Shown: positions 33,947 through 45,033, counted from the first letter of the stretch. The stretch is 64,000 nt of DNA from Roridomyces roridus (GCA_029378245.1 JARKIF010000019.1:372001-436000), one strand, 5' to 3'. The notes: a model not told the origin generated them from the sequence alone. Numbers and translations: made by a program.

Positions 33947-35289
33947 TCAAAGTGCGCTGTTGAAGCCATGAGGAAATTCGGCTTCGGCCCATTGCCCTGC
34001 GAGTCTTAGTTCAAAGTGCAGGAGAGCCGGGTTGAAACTCACGATCATGGACACTGGGAAACCAGGATCGAACGGAAGTATGCTCTCGAGATACTCGATC
34101 TGCTCGGGTGAGAGGGAGATGTCGAGCGCCTCGAGGTTGGACATGAGGTGCTCGACCTTGCGGCCGCCGATGATGGGGAAGCAGTAGGGCGCCTTTTGCA
34201 TGACATACGCGATGGCGACGGCCGTGATGCTCTTCGTGCCGACCTCTTTGGCAACCTTCTCGAGAGCGGCAGACATCTTCTTCTGGTCCTCGTTGCGTTC
34301 CCACCCCGGTCCCATGAGCGTGCGGCCCTTCTCGCCATTGGCGCGGCGTTCTTCCTCGGCGTCGGTGCGTAACTTGCCACCCGCGAGAACGTTCCAGGGC
34401 GCGAGAGCGAGTCCTTTAAGCGTTTGAGATGATTGGAAGTGCAAGATGGAAAGCACGCCTCACCGTGTGCGCGGGCCATGGGGATGATTTCGCGTTCAAA
34501 GGACCGTTCCATGACATTCCAGGCGCCTTGATAGATCACAAAGGGTGACTTGCCGTGGTCGCGCGCGTACTGGTTCGCCTGGGCCACGACCCATGCTGGA
34601 GTATCAGACACACCCTGTAACGTATGAGAAGAGGCGTTGCAAGGTATAGATAATCTTACCAGATACAAGACCTTTCCCTGCACGACGAGATTATGGAGGC
34701 CGTTCATGACCTCCTCGACGCTCGTGTGCCAGTCCCACCAGTGGACGTAGAGGATGTCGATGTAGGTGGTGCGGAGCTTCTTGAGACTCGCATCGACGCT
34801 GATGTGCATGGACTTGATGTTGTTGCCGATATAATTGACCTTGTTCACGGGGTTGTCCTGGCGGGCCTTGAAATTGGTCGTGTACTTTGGAATGGCTTGA
34901 GATACATTGCGCGCGCATGGAACTGAGACACGCACCTTGGTCGCAATGACAAGCTGGTCGCGGATCCCCCGACTCTCCGCCCATTCTCCAATGAAGATCT
35001 CAGACGTCTCATCCTGGCTGCAGATAGTCAGCAAGACCCTCATACGCTCCAAAGACACGGACTAGTTGTTGGCTGTATCAATAAAATTGCCGCCCTTTTC
35101 AAAGAACGCGTCGAGAAGCTTGAAACTGGATTCCTTGTCCATCTCTCCCATTCCCAAAGGACCCCATTTGTCGCCGATGCTCATGGCTCCGAGCTGCAGT
35201 GGGGAAACATGAATACCGGCAAGTGGTGACAGTGTGCGGTAGAGAGCGAGTTTGCTGGCTGGGGGCGGAGCGGGTTCCCAGAAAGACAT
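33947..35289 (-). CDS. Aryl-alcohol dehydrogenase-type aldo-keto reductase
   Basis: Exons 35063-35289, 34936-35017, 34660-34884, 34464-34614, 34043-34413 and 33947-33997 give 368 aa. The AKR tetrad is present: Asp71 and Tyr76 (IDTANNY), Lys103 (IATK), His151 (YVHWWD). Family enzymes reduce aryl aldehydes with NADPH in lignin-related metabolism. The expected C-terminal block [12 protein letters not shown] is followed by an extra A that shifts the frame to a stop; the lost frame would continue with AHFD and QPFVEPIRPGKK up to 33904. An alternative acceptor at 34006 restores that tail (about 385 aa) at the cost of altered residues before it. A TATA box (CTATATAAAC) lies near 35339. Confidence 0.85.
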
Positions 35290-35450
35290 GATGGTGGTTG
35301 GTGGTGAAGTTATTTGGGCTGGTCATTCAATCGGAAGCGTTTATATAGCATGGCGGCTCGCTCCGCATAGTCGCCTAGAAAGATGAGGAGATACAGGAGG
35401 TCGGGGCCCGGGCTGAGAACTTGATCGACGCTGCCGTCATCGGTCGCCTC

Positions 35451-36201
35451 ATGCTGCGTGCCACGACCATCAAGCACTCTAGGACTACACTCACTCCCAT
35501 TCTACGGGTGTCCTCGGTATACATTGCTCAAGGAAACTGCTACCAGCTAACAGATATCCAGAGACTTGCCATTCCCATTCACCGGACACTATCTACCTCG
35601 AAAACCGCGTCGAGACCAGCCCCGACGCGTGTTTTCAGCAACACTCTCCGCGGCTACTCAACCGCTCCCTCTGAAGCTGCTATCGACGCGTCGGAACCAT
35701 CTCAAGACGCGGAACAAGCAGTTGCAGCACTTGTCGACTTCCTGGAGAAAGCCAGGTCAATAAACCCTCCAGACGATGCTGGCCGTCTCATAATCTCGTA
35801 CGCTATCATATACGAGATTATCCGGTTTCTTGCACGACACGGAGAGGGCTCAGAGGCGTATCTTGCGGTGCGTGTATCGTTCACGAGCCATGTGAAGAAT
35901 ATAACGTCAGGAATAGGTGTTCATGAACTCCGAGGCCTCTGAGGAGTCGATTTTCCAGCGTGCGAGAAACACCATCCTACAGGGGACACAGCTCCTCGTT
36001 TCCAGGTTCTCTGGCGTACCAGCTACGTCCCCGCTGCGGAACGCACACCCACAGCTATTCGGTCTGTTTGGCGCGCTGGAAGTCCTCCTCATGGCTCACG
36101 AAGTCGAGCCGCAGCCGTGGAGGGACTTTTGGGGGAGGGCGCAGCCGCTTTTATTGGATCTGGCTGCACAGTTGGACGAGGCGGGCTTTGGAGCAGATTG
36201 A
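35451..36201 (+). CDS. Hypothetical protein, possible mitochondrial presequence
   Basis: Two exons, 35451-35867 and 35917-36201, phase 0, 233 aa. The N-terminus is rich in Arg, Ser, Thr and Leu and poor in acidic residues (MLRATTIKHSRTTLTPILR), as in mitochondrial targeting sequences. The rest is predicted helical (AEQAVAALVDFLEKARS, QLFGLFGALEVLLMA, PLLLDLAAQLDEAG). I recognise no domain. It is divergent from the aldo-keto reductase with about 160 bp between start codons, so the two may share a promoter. The splice site GTGCGT...AATAG and the uniform codon use favour a real gene. Confidence 0.65.
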
Positions 36202-37656
36202 GATTCAAGTTCTCGATAAAAGTATAATTGCGTACGGACGCTCCTACAGAAAGATTACCCTACTCCCGTTTCGCTCTATCGGGGAATCTGTAAATCTGGC
36301 TGAGGCCTAGGACTAGGCTCAGCGCTCCGAACCGACTTCAACGTTCAACCCCACAGCATCTCATAAAAACCTCATACGAGGTAGGCAATCTTGACTAATA
36401 TACGACCCACTACAAGCGCAGCGCAGCATCTGGGTGTGCTCCGCAAACGACTGCTAGAAGCACCGCACCATTCTCGATCCCAACCACCTCCACCTTCAAA
36501 ATGACCGCGGTTTGCGTCGCGGCTCGAGAGGAATACCGCCGTAAACCCAATCGCCCCCCATAGCCGCTCCGTTCCAATCCATGGGCACGGAGTTCGTGAA
36601 CTTTTTTCAGCCTCCACTCATGCTTTTCCTGTATGTCTTGGAATGTCGCAAACAGTTCAGCAGGTGCATCGTCCTCCGGAAAGATGGCAGACGCCCATTA
36701 TACGTCGAGAATTTACATAAGGACCGGAGCCATTGCGAATTGCAAGATGAAAAACGACAGTGGAAGTTGAACGCAAAGGAGGGAGACTCGTCTGAATGAT
36801 GACGAATGCGATCTGCTCGGGAAGAAAGTGACGATAAATTTATAGAGAGACAGGAAGACGGGAAGCTGAACTATTGCGCGGTGCATATCGTGAACACTTG
36901 AGGCGCCCCCGTGGTAAAAGTACCAGACCCTGACTCCAGAGTATTCAGTTGAGTTTGGAAGTCGAGCAGATGACGCTATGAAGCCAGAATTTCCTGAATA
37001 TGTGGATGTAATGACCCGTGAAGGCGAAAAACCCAATCTTGCAGCCCTTGCGGAACGATGTTCCATCTGAAGAGAAATTCGATGCTACCCCACGCTGCGA
37101 GGGAAGCCTTCTTCACCATGAGGATGATTGGTGTTACTAGGCCCGGGCCGCCGACGACTTGAGGCTTGTCGAAGTTTGGGAAGTAGAGGTGACTCGGATG
37201 TGCAATGGGAGCTAATGGGAGTTTGAAGACGATTATGGATAGGCCCATATGGCACGCGACCATGGATCCCAGGATCTGAATCTGAGGCGCGGAGTTGCTG
37301 GTGGGGTTCTATCTACTTATCCTCTTTACTGGGCGGTACATACCTGAATCGGACATGGACTTGTGTACGAACTGTGCATCGTGGTAGATAGAAGCTGCAG
37401 AAAAACGCGTGTTCAACGTGTATTCTACCACACGTGAGCATGTCTCTGAATCAGCAAATTATTTACGCACCCAGCAAATGTTGGTCGGTAACAATATAAG
37501 AGCGCGCCGCTGCCTCAGGCCTGAGACCGCCTTATCGATGAGTGTGCCAATGCCAACGTCTGCGAGCTGGTCGCATTACATGGCGGCCGACCCTATGAAC
37601 GACCAGGTATTGTGAAATCCAAATCGTCTATCATTCATTCAAGCTAATCGACCGAG
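36202..37656. other. Intergenic, no supported gene
   Basis: Frames at 36713-37066 and 36976-37263 (minus) have hydrophobic stretches but no family match, no consistent splice joints and no paralogue. I leave them uncalled. Confidence 0.4.
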
Positions 37657-38676
37657 ATGAATCAGATAGTACCCCCAACGCGCTACCTCTCAGAGTGTCG
37701 CTATCCCGGACGGAATGTACCTCCTCCGAGACCGAGAGCCGCAACTACGACTAGGGAGCCCATCCAGCTCCAGTTCCAGTCGCAGTCGCACTCCTTCCCT
37801 CGTCTTTATGGCCCCACGACTAGCCAGGGTGCCTCTCTCCCCCAGCAACCGCCTCATCCGAGCTCCAAAATCGACCTGGAGTCGCACGTCAAATACCGCA
37901 CGGCATGGCTCTTCCACGAGCTCAAGATGAGCGAGAGTCGGTGCGAGGGCCTCCAAGAGGAAAGGAGCCACTTCTACGAGAAGCAACGCATTCTTGAGGA
38001 GGAGAGGGATCGGATACGGGGGGAGAGGGATCGGATGAAGGAGGAGAGAGACGGCACGAGCAAAGTTGCGAAGGATTTCGTTAGTGACTTTCTTGACAAG
38101 ACGAAGAAGAATAGGGAGCTGGTGGCGACGCTACGAGGGGAGCACGACGAAGCACAGAAGCAGTGGAAGGGGGTCGAGAAGCTGTTGCGGACGGAGCTTT
38201 TTGAGGCGAGCACGACGGAGACCTGGTTGAGGAAGCAATGCGAGGAGGCGTGGCAGATGGTGGCGCGAGTGGAAAAGGAGGAGGCGCGACTGCGGGAGGA
38301 GTGTAATAGGGCACAGACGGAGCTCAAAGAGTACACAGGGTATTGTCGGACGCTGGGCGAGACGTGCGAGGACCTGCGGGGACGATTAGGAATGAGGCTG
38401 TCCATCGGTCAGTCGGGTGAAGAGGAACGAGGGGAGATTGAGACGCACACGATGCAACCCTCTTCTCCCTTTGTTGCCTCGACGCCGTGGGCGACTCCGA
38501 TGTTGCGCTATTGCGAGCCTCTGCCCAAGACGGAATGCTTCGACGACGACGACGACCTCGAGCTGCAATATCCCGACCTCCAGGATGGCGATGCCGACGA
38601 AGCTTTTGGGTATGCTTGGAATGCGCCCAGCATGATGGAGAAAGACTTTCCGTTTTTGTCTCCCATGACTCAGTGA
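37657..38676 (+). CDS. Coiled-coil protein CC2
   Basis: Single exon, 339 aa. An N-terminal Pro/Arg/Ser-rich part (residues 1-70) precedes ASLPQQPPHPSSKIDLESHV, the same start of the coil as in CC1. The coil runs to about residue 245 (EEERDRIRGERDRMKEERD). Then follow MQPSSPFVASTPW, PKTECFDDDDDLELQYPDL and a short end without the Arg-rich tail of CC1. It begins a cluster with CC3 and CC4 in the same orientation. CC1 is about 16 kb away on the other strand. Function unknown; self-association is likely. Confidence 0.72.
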   Translation: MNQIVPPTRYLSECRYPGRNVPPPRPRAATTTREPIQLQFQSQSHSFPRLYGPTTSQGASLPQQPPHPSSKIDLESHVKYRTAWLFHELKMSESRCEGLQEERSHFYEKQRILEEERDRIRGERDRMKEERDGTSKVAKDFVSDFLDKTKKNRELVATLRGEHDEAQKQWKGVEKLLRTELFEASTTETWLRKQCEEAWQMVARVEKEEARLREECNRAQTELKEYTGYCRTLGETCEDLRGRLGMRLSIGQSGEEERGEIETHTMQPSSPFVASTPWATPMLRYCEPLPKTECFDDDDDLELQYPDLQDGDADEAFGYAWNAPSMMEKDFPFLSPMTQ

Positions 38677-38760
38677 CATCGCCTTGTGTACCACGACATT
38701 CTTCTTCTTCTTTCAAACCACGTTCTGCTACACCGTGACCCAGTTTATGAGCTTACAGGT

Positions 38761-39744
38761 ATGCCCAGTTCTGAGCTAGAAAGAGCCGCGCTGAATCGTG
38801 CGCTTCATCAGACATCCACCGCTACTAGTGCTCAGCAACACCCCGTCTATCCAGTCTTCACTCCAGATGGCCATTATGCGCCATACGCTGCCCCCGAGCA
38901 GCTGAATGCCAGCGCTACGACTTCACCCAGTGCTGTCCCCCTTCCCTTCGCCTCCCTTCCTCGGCCTCTAGTCGTACAAGCGTCGTCGCCAACTCCGTCC
39001 ATCTCCGGCGCCCCGTCGTCGCCAACGATCTCTAGACCTGGCACAGCGCCGAGCACTCCAATTGTAACTGCGTCTTCCCTCCAAGTCGTACGACATGCCA
39101 ACCCCACTACACCCTCACGTCCAACCTCGCAGCTCGATCGCCAAATGCACACGAAATACCTCGAAACCCGCGGAGAGCGGCTCTCGGAAGCGTTAGCTAC
39201 TGCCGAGTCAGAGCGTCAGCGGCTCTCGGACGAAAAGGAGCAGATGATGCTCTTCGGGAGGCGTCTTGCATACGACCACCAAATGGCCAAAGCGAGGAAC
39301 ACCGAGCTTGTGCTGACCGAGTCACGGGTACAAGTGCCCATACCCAAGGCGGAACCCCTCGACCTTGAGCCAAAATCCGAGCCCAAGACCGAAGCGGATG
39401 AGAAACCCCCATCTCTCTCCGATTCCAAATTTTACACTTGGGACCCACCTGACCCGGACCGCAAACGCCCTCGAGCCAAGTATGAAGAGGAAGATGATGT
39501 CAAGGTTGAGGCGGGTGTGGAACGCGCGGCGCAGCGTCCACGTTACGAGCAGGAGGACTCGAAGCTGCTGATCTCGGTCAAGGCTGAGAATGTCAAGGCT
39601 GAGGAAGGCGAGGAATCCGACTCGTCGGCCATCTCGATGGGTCCAGCATTCCCCATCCCTCGCGAGCTCAATTTCGACGTCAAGACACAGACTAGCCCTG
39701 TGCACTATTTCATGGAGATACGGAGGAAAACCGAGGGCGGATGA
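38761..39744 (+). CDS. Coiled-coil protein CC3 with SUMO-type lysine motifs
   Basis: Single exon, 327 aa, starting 84 bp after CC2. Residues 1-115 are Ser/Thr/Pro/Ala-rich. A short coil spans about 125-185 (GERLSEALATAESERQRL). The family block PIPKAEPLDLEP and FYTWDPPDPDRKRPRAKY follows, then an acidic tail with VKVE, VKAE and VKAE, which fit the SUMO consensus (hydrophobic-K-x-E); use in vivo is unproven. The motif DPDRKR is shared with CC4 and could be a nuclear signal. The start is the first ATG in a coding-like frame; frames upstream lack Met. Confidence 0.65.
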   Translation: MPSSELERAALNRALHQTSTATSAQQHPVYPVFTPDGHYAPYAAPEQLNASATTSPSAVPLPFASLPRPLVVQASSPTPSISGAPSSPTISRPGTAPSTPIVTASSLQVVRHANPTTPSRPTSQLDRQMHTKYLETRGERLSEALATAESERQRLSDEKEQMMLFGRRLAYDHQMAKARNTELVLTESRVQVPIPKAEPLDLEPKSEPKTEADEKPPSLSDSKFYTWDPPDPDRKRPRAKYEEEDDVKVEAGVERAAQRPRYEQEDSKLLISVKAENVKAEEGEESDSSAISMGPAFPIPRELNFDVKTQTSPVHYFMEIRRKTEGG

Positions 39745-40174
39745 GTGCTTTTTCTTTGGTGGGCCTATATATTTTTTATCTTGTATCGTATTGGGCGTAA
39801 CGCAGCCCACAAGCACACTGCTATCTTGTATCTTGTATAGACACAGTACTACCTATATGTATTCCTACTGTACGCACTTCGTTCTCCCTCAATGTACGCG
39901 GCGAATCAGCCGGTGATCATGGAAATTTCCTGCTTTCTAACCTGCTCTTCTTCTGCATCGTGTCTTCAGCGGCTTGTTAACAATATGCGAGTACCACTGG
40001 TCGGAGCTAGGAGATACGTGTACAGTGCCTGGCAAGAACGATATCGGCTAGCAACAGCGCTCTTCAAGAACAGCTGACCTGAATGGCCGACCCTCGAGGC
40101 TTCTCGAAGCTTTCCTCTAGATTTTTGGACACCCACTCAACGTCCACCGTCTATGCTCACTCCCAGTCGTCTCT
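39745..40174. other. Intergenic between CC3 and CC4
   Basis: CC3 terminator region and CC4 leader. No other gene is seen. Confidence 0.45.
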
Positions 40175-41067
40175 ATGAGTCCCGAGGTAGGCCTTGTTCC
40201 GAAATCTCAGACTAACTGACCCACAAAAAAAAGAACCCGACCTCCTCTTGCGTTTATCAAGTCTACTCCGCAGACGGCCATTTCACACCTCCCACTCTGT
40301 CCGACTTTGACCGCCAGCTGTACCTCGTGAGCCGGGCGCAGTACCTCTCAGCGGAGAAGGAGAGCGAGCTCAAGCGTGCCCAAGCGATGAACGCAGAGCT
40401 AATCGCGCTGCGGCAGGAATGCGATGAAGCACGGGCGCAGCTGGGACTCGAGGCACGACTCCGGAAGGAACGCGACGAAGCCAGGGCGCACATATCCTTC
40501 GTAACGCAAACAACCGAGGCTCGACTACGCACGGAACGTGACGAGGCCCGCACGCAGCTCGACGAACGCACCAAGGCCTTTTGCGCGGTGCAGATTTGGT
40601 CTCGGGGCAAATTCGATGAGATGGATTATATGCTGCGGATGGCGCAGCATGAGAAGGGGTTGATGTATCAGGAAGTGGAGGTTTTGAGGAAGGAGAATCG
40701 GCAGCTCAGGTATGCCGTGGCGCAAATCGTGCAAAAGGCGCAGATGCGCTTTTCGCAGCTGCAGGCGGAGCTGATCGCGGCGAAGACTGGCGGTAGTCGA
40801 TCTACTGGCCAGGAGAACGCCCAAGGAGAGCCCGAGATCATCTACCCTCCTCCTCCTCCTGCTTCGAGTCCCGTCCTCCCTCTACCACAGTCGACATCCC
40901 TACAGAAAACCGACTTCACCATGCTACCAAAGACAGAGCCCTTCACCGATCTCGACCTGCAATATCCACCCGAGATTTGCCAAACGCCTAATATCTCTCC
41001 ACCACCGGGTACGGGCTCGAAACCCCTGCCGCCATTCGGATGGGACCCAGATCGCAAGCGCCGTTGA
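40175..41067 (+). CDS. Coiled-coil protein CC4, C-terminus cut by a stop
   Basis: Exon 1 is only 12 coding nt (40175-40186, MSPE), joined by a 47 nt intron to 40234-41067; 281 aa. VYQVYSADGHFTPPTLSDFD parallels VYPVFTPDGHY in CC3. A coiled coil runs over about residues 35-180 (EKESELKRAQAMNAELIAL). The end has LPKTEPFTDLDLQYPPE and FGWDPDRKRR, followed by TGA. The same frame stays open for 36 more codons (LEEREDEGDERATRRPRR...) to a second stop at 41169. The relic at 60490 reads straight through this place, so the TGA is probably a recent truncation of an acidic/basic tail. Confidence 0.72.
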
Positions 41068-41525
41068 TTAGAGTTGGAGGAACGGGAAGATGAGGGCGAT
41101 GAACGAGCGACTAGGCGGCCACGACGCGATTCAGCTTCGAACCCCGAGTCCCCGCGTCCTCAATCTTGATCTCAAGCCCTGTACATCACTTTGCGAGGAA
41201 GGTTGAGGCCGCGGAGAGTGCATTGCACTTGAGCATCCTTGCTGAGCGTTAGGTTTCGGCAGGTTCCCTGTACCATGTATCGATCTCTTCTCCTAATGCA
41301 TGCGTATTGCATATTCCGATCTTTCGCCATCTCACAGAACTGAAAAAGCTCGCTCATTACAAGTGCGAGGGTCTGATCTAGCTATGGTACGTATAAGTAG
41401 ATAGGATACAATGTGATAGCTAGAAATACAAAGAGAATGTGCGGTGTAGTGGTGTACAGATGTGGAAGAAAAGGGAAGAAGAGAGAGAGAGAAGAAAATG
41501 AAATGTAGATGCCAAACGTCCCTCC
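41068..41525. other. Convergent 3' ends of CC4 and A3
   Basis: 41068-41169 is the lost CC4 tail in frame. The rest is AT-rich 3' sequence of the two genes, with a purine run near 41462-41500. No gene is seen. Confidence 0.5.
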
Positions 41526-43136
41526 TCACTCCGGGAGCGCGTTCTCCCCGCCACGTCCCACGACCCGACCTTTCCGCCATACGGGAATCCCCGAGACACT
41601 GTTCCGCTGCTGCAGAGGTACACGCTGCTCCCGGTGGTCAGCACCCTCCGTGACCTTGAAGGCCGCCAGCAATTCCGACGGCAGGGCGGTATTTCCGTAT
41701 GCCTCGCGCCCAGAGCTAGACGCCAGACGGAACGCGCGTACCGTCGGGCCGCCCTCTTGAAGCTCGTGGAAAGCACGTTCTTCACGCATGGGAACAGGGC
41801 GGAGACGAGCACGAAGGAGCCCAAGCTCGTCGTGGCCGTCAATCAAGGATTCCGAGGCCGGCAGCACCTCTGCCCTGGGCGCGGGCATGGACTGGATGGT
41901 GGCGAAGGCTGCGTCACGCTCCTCGTTGGCCTGCGCAGGGATGGCGGGTGCATCCTCCTCCTCCTCCTCCTCCCAGATGGTGAACATGTCGCGACGCTCT
42001 GGCATGGTTGGTGCGGTGGGCCCCTGGCCGCTGCGCTCGTGCTCCTCCTCCTGAGAAGCAATCCCAATGCTTGACGAGCTGTTAGAGTCGACTCCCTGCT
42101 TGACGTCGCTCGAGCCCTGCCCAACTGCAGCCCAATGCTCTTCTCCCTGCTCCGACTCTTCTGGAATCGTCGACCGATGGGAGCATTCGGTGACGCTACA
42201 CTGAGCCTCCTCCTCGTCCTCAGATGCATCGCCAATGGACGTCGATGAGATGCTGGATTCCTGCTCGTCGGACAGAACCCATTGGAGCGCAGCCTGGTGC
42301 AGGAGACGCACCACACGAGCTTGGTAGTCCGGCACTAGGTCCTGCCAGACACTGAGCAACGTGAAGAACGAGTCGGTGGCACGCTCCGCCGCGTGAGGGT
42401 CGTGCTGGAACCAAACTGCCTTTACAGGCCGAAGAAGACGACCCCCAGCATCGAGGCGTAATGTGCTTCGAGCGGCATGTAGGGACCAAAGAAGAAGGCG
42501 GTGGACGATGCCAGTCCGCTCAACGCGCGTCAACGCTGCCCACCCAGCGACGAAGTCCTGAACGGCAGTCCAGGCTTCCCCGTGCGAGTTGCGAGGTAGA
42601 GCGGCAGCAGACGACTCTGCAAAGGGGACATCACGCTGGGCGACGGCGGTGGTTTGGACGGCGGCGTCAACGCGGCGAGGTGGCTGGACGGGGGCTGGAG
42701 GTGGAGGTGACAGGACAGGCGCTGGAGGGGCGGGAGAGCCTGCGGACCACCAGTTGCAGAGAAGCGGCCATCCGTAGACGCATACTAGCCCAAGGAAAAT
42801 AGGCAGCGCAGAGCCTGTCATCACCCAGGGGAAGATGACAAGGAAGAAGTCAAAATCGAAGGTACCTGCTCGCGTTGGAGGAGGCAGCGGCGGTGTGAAC
42901 AAGTGGAGGGAGGAGAAGGAGAAGGCGAGCGTGTCGCCAGCACGCTCCATAAGACGCTGGAGGTATTCGCGAGCGAGAAGCTCGTGCTCGTCGACAGCAG
43001 GTGGGATGGATGGAACAACGCGTCGGGCAGCGTCGAGGGTATAAATAAAGAGATATTGGAATTCGGGGTGCGAGGCGATGAAAACGCCAGGGAGGAGAAA
43101 TAAAGCTACCCAGCAGAGAAGGGGAAGCGGGAGCAT
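41526..43136 (-). CDS. Gene A3: divergent A-family membrane protein with acidic tail
   Basis: Single coding exon, 536 aa. Homology to A1/A2 is clear in the N-terminal motif YTLDAARRVVPSIP and in one helical domain at about 190-290 (WAALTRVERTGIV, then LLSVWQDLVPD). The second hydrophobic segment (about 100-130) is longer than in A1. The second helical repeat is missing; instead there is a Ser/Glu-rich acidic region (EEEEEEDAPAIP) and a C-terminal block shared with the A4 relic (LLRARLRPVPMREE, SELLAAFKVTE). A leader intron just upstream (GTCAGCTCGC...CCACAG) matches the arrangement in A1/A2. It is head-to-head with B3. Confidence 0.72.
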   Translation of the reverse strand: MLPLPLLCWVALFLLPGVFIASHPEFQYLFIYTLDAARRVVPSIPPAVDEHELLAREYLQRLMERAGDTLAFSFSSLHLFTPPLPPPTRAGTFDFDFFLVIFPWVMTGSALPIFLGLVCVYGWPLLCNWWSAGSPAPPAPVLSPPPPAPVQPPRRVDAAVQTTAVAQRDVPFAESSAAALPRNSHGEAWTAVQDFVAGWAALTRVERTGIVHRLLLWSLHAARSTLRLDAGGRLLRPVKAVWFQHDPHAAERATDSFFTLLSVWQDLVPDYQARVVRLLHQAALQWVLSDEQESSISSTSIGDASEDEEEAQCSVTECSHRSTIPEESEQGEEHWAAVGQGSSDVKQGVDSNSSSSIGIASQEEEHERSGQGPTAPTMPERRDMFTIWEEEEEEDAPAIPAQANEERDAAFATIQSMPAPRAEVLPASESLIDGHDELGLLRARLRPVPMREERAFHELQEGGPTVRAFRLASSSGREAYGNTALPSELLAAFKVTEGADHREQRVPLQQRNSVSGIPVWRKGRVVGRGGENALPE

Positions 43137-43407
43137 GGTGTCTGTGGATTGTCAGCGAAATGAGAGACAACTGGACTGAGCGAGCTGACCTGCGCGTTGA
43201 GGAAAAGAATGATGGTGGTGGTGGTCAAGAGCAAGAAGGTCACCAGCCCGTGATGGCTCGACAGTGCGCCCATATCCCTTCTAGTAGACGCGATTCGATA
43301 TATTCCCTGTACACTACAGAGACGTACTACATGCAGCGAGGGAGCCCTATGAATATTCGACGAAGGGGGCTGACACTGCATTTACATCTTGATTCAGTAC
43401 CACCACC
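43137..43407. promoter_or_regulatory. Bidirectional A3/B3 promoter
   Basis: Contains the A3 leader intron and a degenerate AGACGCGA at 43286-43293 in place of the full palindrome. The stretch 43232-43393 recurs at 61859-62009, so this promoter is conserved in the A4/B4 block. Confidence 0.5.
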
Positions 43408-45033
43408 ATTCCCTACTCGATTTCTGCCCTCTTCGCCCTCCCTCGCAGCTTCGCAGGCCTGTTCCTCGCCAGCAAAGCTCTCCACCTCTGCAAGCCGTCG
43501 CCGCCTGTTGTCAAGTACACGCCGACTCGCACCACTCCCATCTTCCTCGAGTCTACACGATGCCTTCCAGGCCCGACTTCCAGCGAGCCATCCGAGCTCC
43601 CCTACGTCGTTATGTATGGATTGGCCGTCGTCGTCATCGCCAGTGTCGTCTTCACCATCTGGTCGACCCTCAAAGACGCTCGCTGCTCACCAACACCACC
43701 ACCAGAGCCCGACACAGAGCCCGACACAGAGCCCGACATATCACCACGGGATTTCACACGCATAACGACGTTCCTGGTCGCGTTCTTTATGACCCTTTGC
43801 GCCTATGTGTCCGCGTCGTCGACTCCCAAGACGCCCGACAGCTTGTTTTTCGGAATGACCATCCACGGTCTTGTCCAGACTGCAGAGGACCAAATCCAAT
43901 CCGGCCTCGGTGTTATCCAGCATCTCCACGACCACGGCCTGCATTATCTCAAGATTACACTGCTCGCGATCGTCGGACATTCCCTCGGGCTCCTCATCGT
44001 CCCAACCCATCGACGCGCCCTTTCATTCGCCCATCGTATTCTTGTCAGGATATGTCACTCTTGGCAGCGGTTAAGTCCGGCCTTGGTCCCCCTCGTCCTC
44101 TCCATCTTCCATCCTCAGCTCAATTGGGCCCTCTGGATGCATCATTATTTCGCTTGCCGTGGTGGATATATCCCAGATATGCAGCAAATACGCCAGAGCT
44201 TCGTATTGTCTCTTCCTTGGATGTCCTGGAACGCCACATTGGTGAGTAACTTTGATTTCAAAGTCGGCTCGCATTAAAATGCATATCAGATGGTCATTGG
44301 CCCTGTTATAATCTATTCCATCGCAATCGGCCTTTTGACTGGGCTTCTCGTTCTCCGATCCCTTCCGGCTGCAACCCAAGTGACCATCCGGGAGTTGTAC
44401 CGTGCAGATGCTTACTCTCTTCTGTTCTTTGCTGTTGCCTCCGTCGTCATCACCCATTACTGCGTCTCAGTGCTCCAGTTCATAGTACACGAAGTGATGC
44501 CGATGGGTGCCGACGTGCAAGAATGGATTGCCATTCGGCTCAAGAAAGCATTCTCTTCTTCAAAGGCGCGGGCAGAAGTTTGGGAGTTCTATGCACCCTC
44601 GAGGGAGCGCCACAGGAGCTGGAGGATTACTCAGAGCGAAGAGGTTGTCAAGATTATGCGGCTTTTGTGGACGACAGCTTGGTCCAGTTGGGAAGCGTTG
44701 CCCTGGGCCCAGAAATTGGTGAGTGTCTCTTTTTATCACTTTTACTTGCGCTCACTTTGTTCTAGCTCGTTGTCGCACCTGCCGCCGTCTTCTGTGTCCA
44801 CTTCTACATTGTGAGTTTCTTCTTCCATTTACTGTTCTTTGGCTCATCCCGCTCAGATGCCCCTGGTCGATCGCATTGAGCTTCTAATCCGAATAGAGTA
44901 TTGGAAGTATCGACGTCGGCGGTATGTCCGCCAGTCATTCCCCGTTGTTTCTTCCTCACATTCCTCCAGGGCAGTCCGTCAATTTCACCTGAAGAACTAC
45001 TCGGTTGAGAATCGGCTTGCGGCAAACAACTAG
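43408..45033 (+). CDS. Gene B3: polytopic membrane protein, usual start codon lost
   Basis: The five exons match B1/B2 in position and phase: 43408-44241, 44290-44718, 44766-44810, 44857-44921, 44970-45033; 478 codons before the stop. Where B1, B2 and B4 have ATG the codon here is ATT (43408-43410), with an in-frame stop just upstream. The first in-frame ATG is at 43612, which would drop 68 residues. The rest of the frame is open and all splice sites are consensus, so loss may be recent or initiation may be shifted. The linker has PEPDTEPDTEPD, one 12 bp unit more than B4. The tail SVENRLAANN is conserved. Confidence 0.7.

Noticed and set aside
36713..37263. Two overlapping minus-strand frames with hydrophobic segments
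   Set aside because: No consistent splice joint links them, and there is no homologue among window families.
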